Origin: an uncultured Collinsella sp.
Lineage (GTDB): Bacteria > Actinomycetota > Coriobacteriia > Coriobacteriales > Coriobacteriaceae
Direction: 5' to 3'
Length of the DNA: 64,000 bases
Assembly (NCBI GenBank): GCA_900541855.1
Contig: UQLD01000006.1
Location: 44,022 to 108,021, forward strand
Part shown: positions 43,959-51,562 of the stretch, piece after piece
Numbering within the stretch: position 1 is the stretch's first letter
Layout of the letters: every line of letters starts with the position of its first letter
Made by a program: the position numbers and the translations under genes
The notes under the pieces: model-generated
What the model saw: the letters and a program-made list of their open reading frames with translations, nothing else
Database searches by the model: none
What the model was told of the DNA's origin: nothing

Positions 43959-45427
43959 CGGGCGCCGCCTTCCCCACCTGCGGCGTTGCAGTTAGCAAGC
44001 GAGACCACCTCATCGGATGGGTTCCCCTCGGTAGAGGGGTCCTCCCCGAAAGGCGACTCAGCAAGCGCGCCGACTTCGGCAAGCTCCTCGGCATCCGCGC
44101 CCGCACCACGCGCGCTGACGAGGAACACGGGGTTTTGCGCCTTCATAAGATGGTGCGAGCCTACAGCCTCGGCGCGGGCGGCCGACACCTGGCACGCCTC
44201 GAACCCCTTAAAGCGCGAACCCAAGAGGAGCGCGCACGCCTCGGTGAGCGTCTCAACGGTGACGCATGGCACGCACAGGCGGACCTGCGAGTTCTTCTCG
44301 AGCGCCGCCTCCACGATGGAGAGAAGCTCGCCCGCGCTCCCGCCGACGAACACGGCGTCGGGGACGGGCAGTTTCGCGAGCGCTTCGGGGGCAACGCCGG
44401 GGACCGCATGCACGTTGCCGCACCCGAATGCATCCGCGTTCTCTCGGATGAGCCGCACGCCGGCCGCGTTGCGCTCGACCGCCCATACCGACCCCGCTCG
44501 CGCGACGAGCGCTGCCTCGATCGATACGCTCCCCGTGCCGGCGCCGACGTCCCACACGGTGTCGGTCGCGGTAAGGCGCAGCTTCGCGAGCGCGACGGCG
44601 CGCACCTCCTGCTTGGTCATGGGAACGTCGCCGCGGATGAAGAGCTCGTCGGGAATGCCCGAGGAAGCGTACGGCCAGCGGGAACTCGCGGCGCGGGATG
44701 CGCCCGCAGAGTCCGCCGCGGAAGAAGCCGCCGCGGGCGCAGACGCGCCGGCCGGCGCCTCGGAGGCTGCGCTAGAGCCAGCGGGCGACCCGGCGCCGCC
44801 TGCGAACTCGATAAGCATCACGTTCAAGTCGTCGAACGTCTGACCTGCGATTTCACTTGCGGTCGCGCAGGTGATGCACTCATCGGGGTACGACAGGCGC
44901 TCGGCCACCGTCACGCGCGCGTCCCAGAAGCCCGCCTGCACAAGCTCGCCCGAAAGCCGCGAGGGGTCTTCCCCACCCGACGTGGCGAGGAAGAGCTCAC
45001 CTGCGCGCTCGGCCTCGGCCACGATGTCGCACGCCACGCCGTGAGCGCTCACGAAGCGCCAATCCTGCCATGGACGCGCAAGGCGCGCGGCGAGATACGA
45101 CGCTGAGCTTATGCCGGGAATGACGCGCACGTCCACCTGTGCGTCGCCGGAGAGCGCCTCCACCAGGCGGCGCGCGCCGCTGAACAGCCCCACATCGCCC
45201 GTCATCACGACCACGGCGCGCTGCCACGACGCCGCATCGGTGAGCGCGGCGACAATGTCCGCCGTCTTCACGAGCTCGCATCTCACCACGTCGGGCGGCA
45301 CGTCGATGCCGGCAAGCGCGCGATGAGCGCCGATGACCACGTCGGCGATGTCGATCGCGTCGAGCGCCGCGCGCGAGAGCAAGTCGGGGTTTCCGGGCCC
45401 CGCCCCGATGATCGTTACCTTTCGCAT
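43955..45427 (-). CDS. cbiET: Fused cobalt-precorrin C5/C15 methyltransferase and decarboxylase (CbiE-CbiT)
   Basis: A 490-residue fusion equivalent to CobL. CbiE occupies ~1-205 (VTIIGAGPGNPDLLS, VMTGDVGLFSGAR, VIPGISSASYLAARL). An Ala/Ser-rich linker (~208-250) follows. CbiT (~255-430) has GIPDELFIRGDVPMTKQEVRA and the SAM loop WDVGAGTGSVSIEAA. The last ~60 residues are acidic and not conserved. It overlaps cbiH by 13 bases at its start, where GGGAGA precedes the ATG. Confidence 0.94.
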   Translation of the reverse strand: MRKVTIIGAGPGNPDLLSRAALDAIDIADVVIGAHRALAGIDVPPDVVRCELVKTADIVAALTDAASWQRAVVVMTGDVGLFSGARRLVEALSGDAQVDVRVIPGISSASYLAARLARPWQDWRFVSAHGVACDIVAEAERAGELFLATSGGEDPSRLSGELVQAGFWDARVTVAERLSYPDECITCATASEIAGQTFDDLNVMLIEFAGGAGSPAGSSAASEAPAGASAPAAASSAADSAGASRAASSRWPYASSGIPDELFIRGDVPMTKQEVRAVALAKLRLTATDTVWDVGAGTGSVSIEAALVARAGSVWAVERNAAGVRLIRENADAFGCGNVHAVPGVAPEALAKLPVPDAVFVGGSAGELLSIVEAALEKNSQVRLCVPCVTVETLTEACALLLGSRFKGFEACQVSAARAEAVGSHHLMKAQNPVFLVSARGAGADAEELAEVGALAESPFGEDPSTEGNPSDEVVSLANCNAAGGEGGAR

Positions 45428-46161
45428 GGAATCTCCCGATACCCGCGCGGCGTGACCATACGGCCGTCTACGCGCTTCGTGTCCGCGTTGCCGACGAACA
45501 CGGTGGTGAACATGTCGGCGTCGATCTCCCCCAGCTCAGAGAGCCTGCACATGCCCGACTGCTGTCCCTCGCGCCCGATGTTGCGTACCCAGCCGCAGAG
45601 CGTGTCGGGGGCCTTCCATTCGAGCATAATCTTCGCCGCGCGCGAGAGCCTGTCGGCGCGCTTTCTGCTGCGCGGGTTGTACAAACAGATGCAGAAGTCG
45701 GCGCTCGCCACGGCGGCGAGCCTGCGCTCGATGACCTCCCACGGCGTGAGCAGGTCGGAGAGCGACACGACCGCGAAGTCGTGGGCAAGCGGGGCGCCGA
45801 GCACCGCCGACCCGCTCTGAGCCGCGGTGGCCCCGGCGATAACTTCCACGTCTACATCGGGGTAGTCCTCCGCAAGCTCCAGCACGGGGCTCGCCATGCC
45901 GTACACGCCCGCGTCACCGCTGCACACGAGCGCCACGGCTTCTCCGCTCTGCGCGCGCGAAAGCGCCAGGCGGCACCGTTCGACCTCGTGCATCATCGGC
46001 GTCGCGAGATGCGCCGCGTCGGGCACGGCGGCGAGCGCGAGCTCCACGTATTTCGTGTACCCCACAACGATGTCGGCCGCCTCGAGCGCGCGCCGGGCCG
46101 CAATCGTCATGCCGTCGGGGCCGCCCGGGCCGATCCCCACCACGAAGAGCTTTCCCATCAC
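45415..46161 (-). CDS. cbiH: Cobalt-precorrin-3 C17-methyltransferase
   Basis: Methylates C17 with ring contraction. The 248-residue protein shows KLFVVGIGPGGPDGMT, VGYTKYVEL, ALVCSGDAGVYGMA, IAGATAAQSGSAVLGAPL and DFCICLYNPRSRKR. These are specific to CobJ/CbiH. It overlaps cbiG upstream (ATG at 46161, cbiG stop at 46158) and cbiET downstream. Confidence 0.95.
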   Translation of the reverse strand: MMGKLFVVGIGPGGPDGMTIAARRALEAADIVVGYTKYVELALAAVPDAAHLATPMMHEVERCRLALSRAQSGEAVALVCSGDAGVYGMASPVLELAEDYPDVDVEVIAGATAAQSGSAVLGAPLAHDFAVVSLSDLLTPWEVIERRLAAVASADFCICLYNPRSRKRADRLSRAAKIMLEWKAPDTLCGWVRNIGREGQQSGMCRLSELGEIDADMFTTVFVGNADTKRVDGRMVTPRGYREIPCER

Positions 46162-47291
46162 CGCTCCTTAAACGAAAGTTCGATAGTTACCTTGGAAAAC
46201 GCGACGGTCACGCCGACGTGAGCGAGCTTCGGGAAGATAAGTTTGCCCCCGTCCGCGAGCGCCGCGCGCTCGCACACGTTGTCGACCCCCACCGTCGCGC
46301 GCACGAAATCAGATGGCGAAACGCTGCCTTCGACCTGCGACAACTCCTCTGCGGAATACGTCGCAAGCGGGATATTGCGCGCGCGGCAGAAGGCGAGCAG
46401 ACCCTCCTCGTGCGCCTTCACGTCGATCGTCGCCACCTCGCGCACGGCCGAAGGCGAGATGCCCGCCTGCCCGCACGCGAGAAGAAACGCCTCCCCGATC
46501 GCTTCGGCGCACGCACCGCGACGGCACCCTATACCCGCAACGATGCAGGGCACGACAAGGCGAAGCGGCTCGGACGCAGGCGCCTGCGCCCGCACGCCCG
46601 CCGGCTTCCCCGTCTCACCGGCGAGCACGACCTCGCCCGTTGTCTCCGCCGCGCAAACGGACGCACCTGCGTTCGCGCCAGCGAACGGCGACACGACGAT
46701 ATCGGCCCGAGCGCGGTCTGACGCAATGTCAACCCCCTCAGGCGGCTGTCCCGAAATCGGCATGTCGGAATAGAGCGCCACGCGCCCGCCCGAAAGCAGC
46801 CGCGCTGACACTCGCTTGATGGCCTCGGGATTCGAAACGGCGAGCCCCACACGGCGCGCCCACGTATCCACCGCCCACACGCCGCGGACGTCAGTCGCCG
46901 TGGTGATGACGGGGATGACCCCTGCCACGCGTGCCACAGTTTGCGCCAGCTCGTTCGCACCGCCCAAATGCCCCGACAAAAGCGGGACGGCAAAGCGCCC
47001 CGCCTCGTCGATCGCCACAACCGCGGGATCGTTTGCCTTCGAGGCGACATACGGCGCGATAGCCCGCACGGCGATGCCCGCCGCGCCCACGAACAGAAGC
47101 GCGTCCGACGCTTCCCACGCGAGCGCCGTCCATGCGCGCAGGTCGACCTTCCCCTCGCCGAACCCGCGCGAAACGGAAACGTCCCAGCCAGGGTCATCTT
47201 CACCTGTCTGCGCGCAATCGGAAAGCGCGCGTGCGGTGCGCTCCGCCAACGCATACCCCCTCTCAGTGAACGCTATGCAGGAAACCCTCAT
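46158..47291 (-). CDS. cbiG: Cobalt-precorrin-5A hydrolase
   Basis: Opens the delta-lactone and releases acetaldehyde, a step unique to the anaerobic (early cobalt) route. The 377-residue protein has FVGAAGIAVRAIAPYVASKANDP in part as VGAAGIAVRAIAP, PLLSGHLGGANELA and, in the C-terminal domain, GIGCRRGACAEAI. Its ATG follows the truncated cbiL stop directly (TAGATG). Confidence 0.94.
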   Translation of the reverse strand: MRVSCIAFTERGYALAERTARALSDCAQTGEDDPGWDVSVSRGFGEGKVDLRAWTALAWEASDALLFVGAAGIAVRAIAPYVASKANDPAVVAIDEAGRFAVPLLSGHLGGANELAQTVARVAGVIPVITTATDVRGVWAVDTWARRVGLAVSNPEAIKRVSARLLSGGRVALYSDMPISGQPPEGVDIASDRARADIVVSPFAGANAGASVCAAETTGEVVLAGETGKPAGVRAQAPASEPLRLVVPCIVAGIGCRRGACAEAIGEAFLLACGQAGISPSAVREVATIDVKAHEEGLLAFCRARNIPLATYSAEELSQVEGSVSPSDFVRATVGVDNVCERAALADGGKLIFPKLAHVGVTVAFSKVTIELSFKER

Positions 47292-47525
47292 CTAGCGCAC
47301 CACCATCGTCGAGAAGTAGCTGCCCCGATCGGGCACATCGTCGAGCGAGCGGTACACGCGCTCGCCCGGAAGCCCACAGTCCTCTACGAGCTCGGCACCG
47401 TCGAAGGCGCCCTCCTCGCGAAGGATGCGCTTCGTGTCCGCAAGCGAGCGGCGCGCCTTCATGACCACCTTCGTCCCCGGCCAGCCGATTGCGCGGCGCA
47501 CCCCGCACAGCACGCCTTTACTCAT
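47292..47525 (-). pseudogene. cbiL: Internally deleted precorrin-2 C20-methyltransferase (CbiL)
   Basis: Only 77 codons remain. The start MSKGVLCGV matches the CbiL N-terminus, which normally continues into a GPGDP loop. Here it jumps after ~18 residues to the family's C-terminal end: KVVMKARRSLADTKRILREE, VEDCGLPGERVYRSLDD, YFSTMVVR. The SAM-binding loops and roughly 130-150 residues are missing. The frame is kept across the junction and both ends still overlap or abut cbiD and cbiG, so translation of the operon is preserved. No other cbiL was found in the window. Confidence 0.8.
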
Positions 47526-48702
47526 ACGTCGCCCCCAATTCCCCGATAACTGCATCGGCGCCCGACGTGCGGAAAAGCTCGCGGCGCTCGGCGTCGAACA
47601 CGACCGCGGCGATGTCGCATGCGCCCGCCGCGCGGCGGCGCAACCTGTCCTCGATTGCCGCAGCGAGCGAAGCGCGCGCAGCGTCCCCCACGCCGACGGC
47701 CTCGATTACCTCGAGCGCCGCCGTGGTCGTGACCGACGACATGATCTCGCGCACGGTCTTCGCGCCCGCGCCGGCCAAGGCCGCGTGGGCGGCCAGAATC
47801 TCCGCGCGGCAGTCGGCGGTACGCGAATGGGTGTCCATGATGCCGCCCGCGACCTTCACCAGCTTGCCGATGTGTCCCACAAGAAGGACATTGGTAAATC
47901 CCTCGCGAACGCAGCAATCAATCGCATCGCCCACGAAGTTGGAGATGAAGACCACCGGCGCACCGTTTAGGTGGAAATGCCCCGAGATGAACTGCGCGCC
48001 GTAGTTGCCGGGCGTGAGCACGACTCCGCGCCGCCCCATAGCCGCATGCTGCCGGATCTCGAGCTCGATGCTGTCGCGCAAGGCAGCGAGGCTGCGCGGC
48101 TCGACGATGCCCGTCGTGCCCAGGATGGAGATGCCGCCCTCTATCCCCAGGTGCGGGTTGAAGGTCTTTTTGGCAAGGGCAACACCCTCGGGTACCGAAA
48201 TCGTCACAGCAATGTTTCCAGAAAAGCCGTGTGCGGCGCACACCTCGCGCACCGCCGAAGCGATCATCGCGCGCGGCGTCGCGTTGATGGCGGCCGCCCC
48301 CACCGGCTGCTCGAGCCCGGGCAACGTCACGCGCCCCACGCCCACGCCGCCATCGACGGAAACTTCCGATTCGCGCGCGGGCACGCCCTTGCCGCCCGCA
48401 GTGCCCGCGCCCGACCCCGCATGTTCCACGCGCGCGTACACGAGCACGCCGTCGGTCACATCGGCATCGTCGCCTGCGTCCTTTCGCACGGCGCACTGGG
48501 CGCACCCCTCGCCGATGCATGCGTCGACCACATCCGTCTCGACGGGCAGCCCGACGGGGGTGACGACCGACACGCGGCCGACGGGCTTTCGTGACAAGAG
48601 CATCTCGCAGGCCGCCTTCGCCGCGAGCGCGGCGCAGCTCCCCGTGGTGTAGCCGCAGCGCAGGCGGGTCGTCCCGGTATATATGTAGTGCTCGAAGGCC
48701 AC
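47518..48702 (-). CDS. cbiD: Cobalt-precorrin-5B C1-methyltransferase
   Basis: Methylates C1 of the corrin ring; present only in the anaerobic route. The 394-residue protein contains LRCGYTTGSCAALAAKAA at its start, GIVEPRSLAAL, VVLTPGNYGAQF, SNFVGDAIDCC and LLVGHIGKLVKVAGGIMDTHS, all CbiD signatures. A loop near 115-150 is Gly/Ala-rich. The start is GTG at 48702, just after the cbiF stop, with a weak ribosome-binding site. Its last bases overlap the truncated cbiL start. Confidence 0.93.
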   Translation of the reverse strand: MAFEHYIYTGTTRLRCGYTTGSCAALAAKAACEMLLSRKPVGRVSVVTPVGLPVETDVVDACIGEGCAQCAVRKDAGDDADVTDGVLVYARVEHAGSGAGTAGGKGVPARESEVSVDGGVGVGRVTLPGLEQPVGAAAINATPRAMIASAVREVCAAHGFSGNIAVTISVPEGVALAKKTFNPHLGIEGGISILGTTGIVEPRSLAALRDSIELEIRQHAAMGRRGVVLTPGNYGAQFISGHFHLNGAPVVFISNFVGDAIDCCVREGFTNVLLVGHIGKLVKVAGGIMDTHSRTADCRAEILAAHAALAGAGAKTVREIMSSVTTTAALEVIEAVGVGDAARASLAAAIEDRLRRRAAGACDIAAVVFDAERRELFRTSGADAVIGELGATYE

Positions 48703-48703
48703 G

Positions 48704-49495
48704 CTAGCTACTCGCCTTCCGATACCCCGTGGCAAACGAAGGGTCGTAAAGCTTGCTGCGCTCGTACGACCCCGCTTGCGCACCGTTGTGCGCAAGCCCG
48801 CCGCGAGCTCCGAGCACGCGGCCCACCACCACGAGCGCCGTGCGGTCGATGCCCTCTCGCGCGCCCGCATCGGCGAGCGTGCCCACTGTGCAGCGCACCA
48901 CGCGCTCCTCAGGCCAGGTCGCCTTGTACACGAGCGCCGCCGGCTCATCGGAGCTGCGGCCCGCGGCCAAAAGCTCGGCGGAAAGCTCGGCGAGCATACC
49001 CGAGCTCAGGAAGATGACCATAGTCGAGCCGCTTTCCGCCATGGTGCGCATGCCCTCGCCCGCGGGCATGGGGGTGCGCCCGGAAAGCCGCGTGATCACG
49101 ACCGACTGGCTGATTCCCGGCAGCGTGTATTCCTGGCGAAGCGCCGCCGCGGCACCGCAAAAGCTCGACACGCCGGGCACCACCTCGTAGTCCACGCCGC
49201 GCGCGTCGAGCGCGTCCATCTGCTCCTGGATGGCGCCGTACAGGCACGGGTCGCCCGTGTGCAGGCGCACCACTTCCTCGCCCCGTGCATCCGCCGCGCA
49301 CATCACGTCGAACACTTCCTCCAAGGTCATGTGCGCGCTGTCGTAGACGACGCAGGATTCCTTGCACTCAGCGAGCAGCTCGGGGTTCACAAGGCTCCCC
49401 GCCCAAACGACCACGTCGGCCGCGCGCAGAAGGCGCGCCCCGCGCAGCGTGATAAGGTCGGCGGCGCCCGAGCCTGCGCCAACGATATGAATCAT
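48704..49495 (-). CDS. cbiF: Cobalt-precorrin-4 C11-methyltransferase
   Basis: Methylates C11. The 263-residue protein has MIHIVGAGSGAADLITLRGA, VWAGSLVNPELL, SAHMTLEEV, RLHTGDPCLYGAIQEQMDAL and VPGVSSFCGAAAAL, characteristic of CbiF/CobM. AAGGAAGG lies 5 bases before the ATG. It is the first gene of the 17-gene minus-strand operon. No cobalamin riboswitch is visible on this strand between it and cbiK. Confidence 0.95.
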   Translation of the reverse strand: MIHIVGAGSGAADLITLRGARLLRAADVVVWAGSLVNPELLAECKESCVVYDSAHMTLEEVFDVMCAADARGEEVVRLHTGDPCLYGAIQEQMDALDARGVDYEVVPGVSSFCGAAAALRQEYTLPGISQSVVITRLSGRTPMPAGEGMRTMAESGSTMVIFLSSGMLAELSAELLAAGRSSDEPAALVYKATWPEERVVRCTVGTLADAGAREGIDRTALVVVGRVLGARGGLAHNGAQAGSYERSKLYDPSFATGYRKASS

Positions 49496-49626
49496 CCGAG
49501 CCTTCCTTCCCGTTTCTCATCGCAACCGTTTACGCCGCCATTCGCGCAGCGGGCAAAACACGGCGCCTGCGGCAGCAATGGGCGCAAATACGCAGGCAGG
49601 AGGCGCAATGCCGCCCGCCCTGGGCT

Positions 49627-49655
49627 TTGACACGTTCACAAGTGCCCACTATCAT
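49627..49655 (+). promoter_or_regulatory. Sigma70 promoter of the cbiK-transport operon
   Basis: TTGACA (49627-49632), a 17-base spacer and TATCAT (49650-49655) give a near-consensus promoter. Transcription would begin near 49662, just upstream of the riboswitch aptamer. Confidence 0.75.
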
Positions 49656-49689
49656 AGTAAAAGTTTCGGCAACGAGCATATGACAATCG

Positions 49690-49845
49690 GATAAAAGGAA
49701 ATGACCGGCGCGGCGCCCGCACAGCCCGCGCTGGCTTGCGGAGGGAACCAGGTGGGAATCCTGGGCAAGGGACATTACTGTATAGGACGCGCGGGCGAAC
49801 CGCCTCGCGCCCCAAGCCAGACTGCTTCGCCTTTTCCTCACGGCA
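49690..49845 (+). promoter_or_regulatory. Cobalamin riboswitch
   Basis: The conserved order is visible: AAAAGGAAAT (49693), then GAGGGAACCAGGTGGGAATC (49741), CTGGGCAAGGGACATTACTG (49761) and AAGCCAGACTGC (49814). These match the core of cobalamin aptamers (GGGAA, GGTG-x-x-A-x-TCC, GC-x-G, ACTGT, AGCCAG). Possible expression platforms are CACGGC/GCCGTG at about 49838-49852 and ACCCC/GGGGT followed by TTTTCTTT near 49875-49897. It would reduce expression of cbiK and the transporter when cobalamin is plentiful. Confidence 0.85.
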
Positions 49846-49953
49846 TCGCCGTGGCGTTAGCTCCTTGTGAACCCCGAGGGGTGCGCTTTTCTTTCGCTTG
49901 TGCCGACAAGCAACTGTCGCCGGGGGACCGGCAAACCGAGGAAAGGAAAAACC

Positions 49954-50880
49954 ATGTCCGACCAGATGTCACGCCGCGGCTTCATGAGCGCCGCAGCAAC
50001 CGGAGCCGTCGCGCTCGCCGGAGTCGCGCTCGCGGGCTGCTCCAACACCTCCGCAAGTTCCGAAAAATCGAGTGAAAAGGAGAAGGCCGTGAAGCCGGTC
50101 ATCCTCGTCACGAGCTTCGGCACGAGCTACAACGACTCGCGCCACATCACCATCGGCGCCATCGAAGACGCTATCCGCGAGAAGTACTGGCAGGACTACG
50201 ACATCCGCCGCGCCTTCACCGCGCAGATCATCATCGACAAGCTGAAGAAGCGCGACGGCATCACGATCGACAACATGACCGAGGCGCTCGACCGCTGCGT
50301 GGAAGACGGCGTGAAGGAAATCGTCGTGCAGCCGACGCATCTCATGGGTGGCCTGGAATACACCGACGTGAAAGACGAGCTCGACAAGTACGCCGACAAG
50401 TTCGACAAAATCTCGCTCGGCGACCCGCTGCTCACCTCCGACGACGACTACAAGAAGGTGGCCGCAGCCATTAAGGAGAACATGGCGTCCTTCGACGACG
50501 GCAAGACGGCGCTGTGCCTCATGGGCCACGGCACCGAAGCCGATTCCAACGCCGACTATGCCAAGATGCAGGAAGTGTTTAAGAACGAGGGCTTGACGCA
50601 GTTCTTCGTCGGCACCGTCGAGGCTGAACCGACCTGCGAGGATGTTATCGCCGCCGCGAGCGCCGCAGGCTACAAGAAGGCCGTGCTCGCGCCGTTCATG
50701 GTGGTCGCGGGCGACCACGCGAACAACGACATGGCAGACGAGACCGACCCCGACAGCTGGGCTGCGAAGTTCGTGGCCGCCGGCTTCGAAGTGACGTGCC
50801 TGCTCCAGGGTCTGGGACAGAACGTCGCGGTCGACGACATCTACGTCTCGCACGTGGACGACGCCATCGCCAAGCTGTAA
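49954..50880 (+). CDS. cbiK: CbiK-type sirohydrochlorin cobaltochelatase with Tat/lipoprotein signal
   Basis: Inserts Co2+ into sirohydrochlorin. After a 29-residue signal (twin Arg7-Arg8 in MSRRGF, hydrophobic stretch, lipobox LAGC with Cys29) comes a complete CbiK domain. VTSFGTSYNDSRHITI opens it. Metal-binding His129 lies in QPTHLMGG and His192 in CLMGHGTEADS. The 308 residues exceed cytosolic CbiK by the signal. An exported, lipid-anchored chelatase is unusual; periplasmic CbiK forms are known from Desulfovibrio. The ATG at 49954 is supported by AGGAAAGGAAA and by the signal. It is controlled by the riboswitch and followed by transport genes. Confidence 0.9.
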   Translation: MSDQMSRRGFMSAAATGAVALAGVALAGCSNTSASSEKSSEKEKAVKPVILVTSFGTSYNDSRHITIGAIEDAIREKYWQDYDIRRAFTAQIIIDKLKKRDGITIDNMTEALDRCVEDGVKEIVVQPTHLMGGLEYTDVKDELDKYADKFDKISLGDPLLTSDDDYKKVAAAIKENMASFDDGKTALCLMGHGTEADSNADYAKMQEVFKNEGLTQFFVGTVEAEPTCEDVIAAASAAGYKKAVLAPFMVVAGDHANNDMADETDPDSWAAKFVAAGFEVTCLLQGLGQNVAVDDIYVSHVDDAIAKL

Positions 50881-50915
50881 ACTCGCCGCGCACGGGAGCG
50901 CCGGTCGCGTCCCCG

Positions 50916-50962
50916 TGCAACGGGCATGCGCCTTCCCCGACTGACGGCGCATGCCCGTTGCA
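50916..50962 (+). terminator. Large hairpin after cbiK, possible partial terminator
   Basis: TGCAACGGGCATGCGCC and GGCGCATGCCCGTTGCA (17 bases, perfect) enclose a 13-base loop. Only TTCGCAT follows, so termination would be weak. It may set the ratio of cbiK to the downstream genes. Confidence 0.5.
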
Positions 50963-51024
50963 TTCGCATCCCGCCCGCCCACCGCACGGCGCGGGCGGTC
51001 GAAGCGATTGAAAGGAACCCCTTC

Positions 51025-51558
51025 ATGTTGAAGAAAACCCTCGCCTTCGCCCTGTCGGCGGCGCTTTTCGCGTTCTCGCTCGCCGGCTGCGGCGGAAATT
51101 CAATCGACAGCGCAAAGGCAAGCGATGCCGATTCCCAGGAAAAAACCGAACAGGCGGCCGATGCGCCCGAGGACGCAAGCGCTGCCCCCATCACCGCCGA
51201 CAAGGTGGCCGACGGCACCTATCCGATCACCGTAGATTCCAGCTCGAACATGTTCAGGATTGTGGACGCCCAGCTCATCGTGGAAAACGGCTCCATGCAC
51301 TGCGTGATGACGCTTTCCGGCACGGGCTACGGCAAGCTCTTCATGGGCACGGGCGACGAGGCTGCCGCCGCGAGCGAGGCCGACTTCATCCCCTATGTGG
51401 AAAACGCGGAAGGCAAGTACACCTACGACGTGCCCGTCGAAGCGCTCGACGAGGACACCGCCTGCGCCGCGTGGAGTATTAGAAAAGAGCAGTGGTACGA
51501 CCGCACGCTCGTGTTCGAATCCGCCGGCGTCGATCTGCGCGCCGACGCACTGAAGTAA
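51025..51558 (+). CDS. Lipoprotein with a single beta-rich domain, unknown ligand
   Basis: A 177-residue lipoprotein: signal MLKKTLAFALSAALFAFS with lipobox LAGC (Cys22), an acidic linker, then a domain of about 110 residues. Typical segments are DGTYPITVDSS, CVMTLSGTGYGKLFMGTG, YDVPVEALDEDT and KEQWYDRTLVFES. A recognisably similar domain is fused to the binding protein encoded next. Placement in the riboswitch operon suggests capture of a corrinoid, tetrapyrrole or cobalt. I do not recognise a named family. GAAAGGAA precedes the ATG at 51025; the frame extends to an ATG at 50926 inside the hairpin. Confidence 0.8.
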   Translation: MLKKTLAFALSAALFAFSLAGCGGNSIDSAKASDADSQEKTEQAADAPEDASAAPITADKVADGTYPITVDSSSNMFRIVDAQLIVENGSMHCVMTLSGTGYGKLFMGTGDEAAAASEADFIPYVENAEGKYTYDVPVEALDEDTACAAWSIRKEQWYDRTLVFESAGVDLRADALK

Positions 51559-51562
51559 CGCC

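Larger units (their letters stand above)
49496..49953. other. Divergent control region of the two cobalamin operons
   Basis: About 460 bases without a gene. The left part (49540-49620) holds GC hairpins such as GCCTGCG/CGCAGGC in the cbiF leader. The middle has the promoter at 49627, and the right part has the cobalamin riboswitch and its expression platform before cbiK. A minus-strand promoter for cbiF must lie here but was not recognised. Confidence 0.6.

Noticed and set aside
49496..49690. Second cobalamin riboswitch on the minus strand for the cbiF operon
   Set aside because: No GGGAA...GGTG...TCC...ACTGT core or AGCCAG element could be read on that strand; the hairpins there are plain GC inverted repeats.
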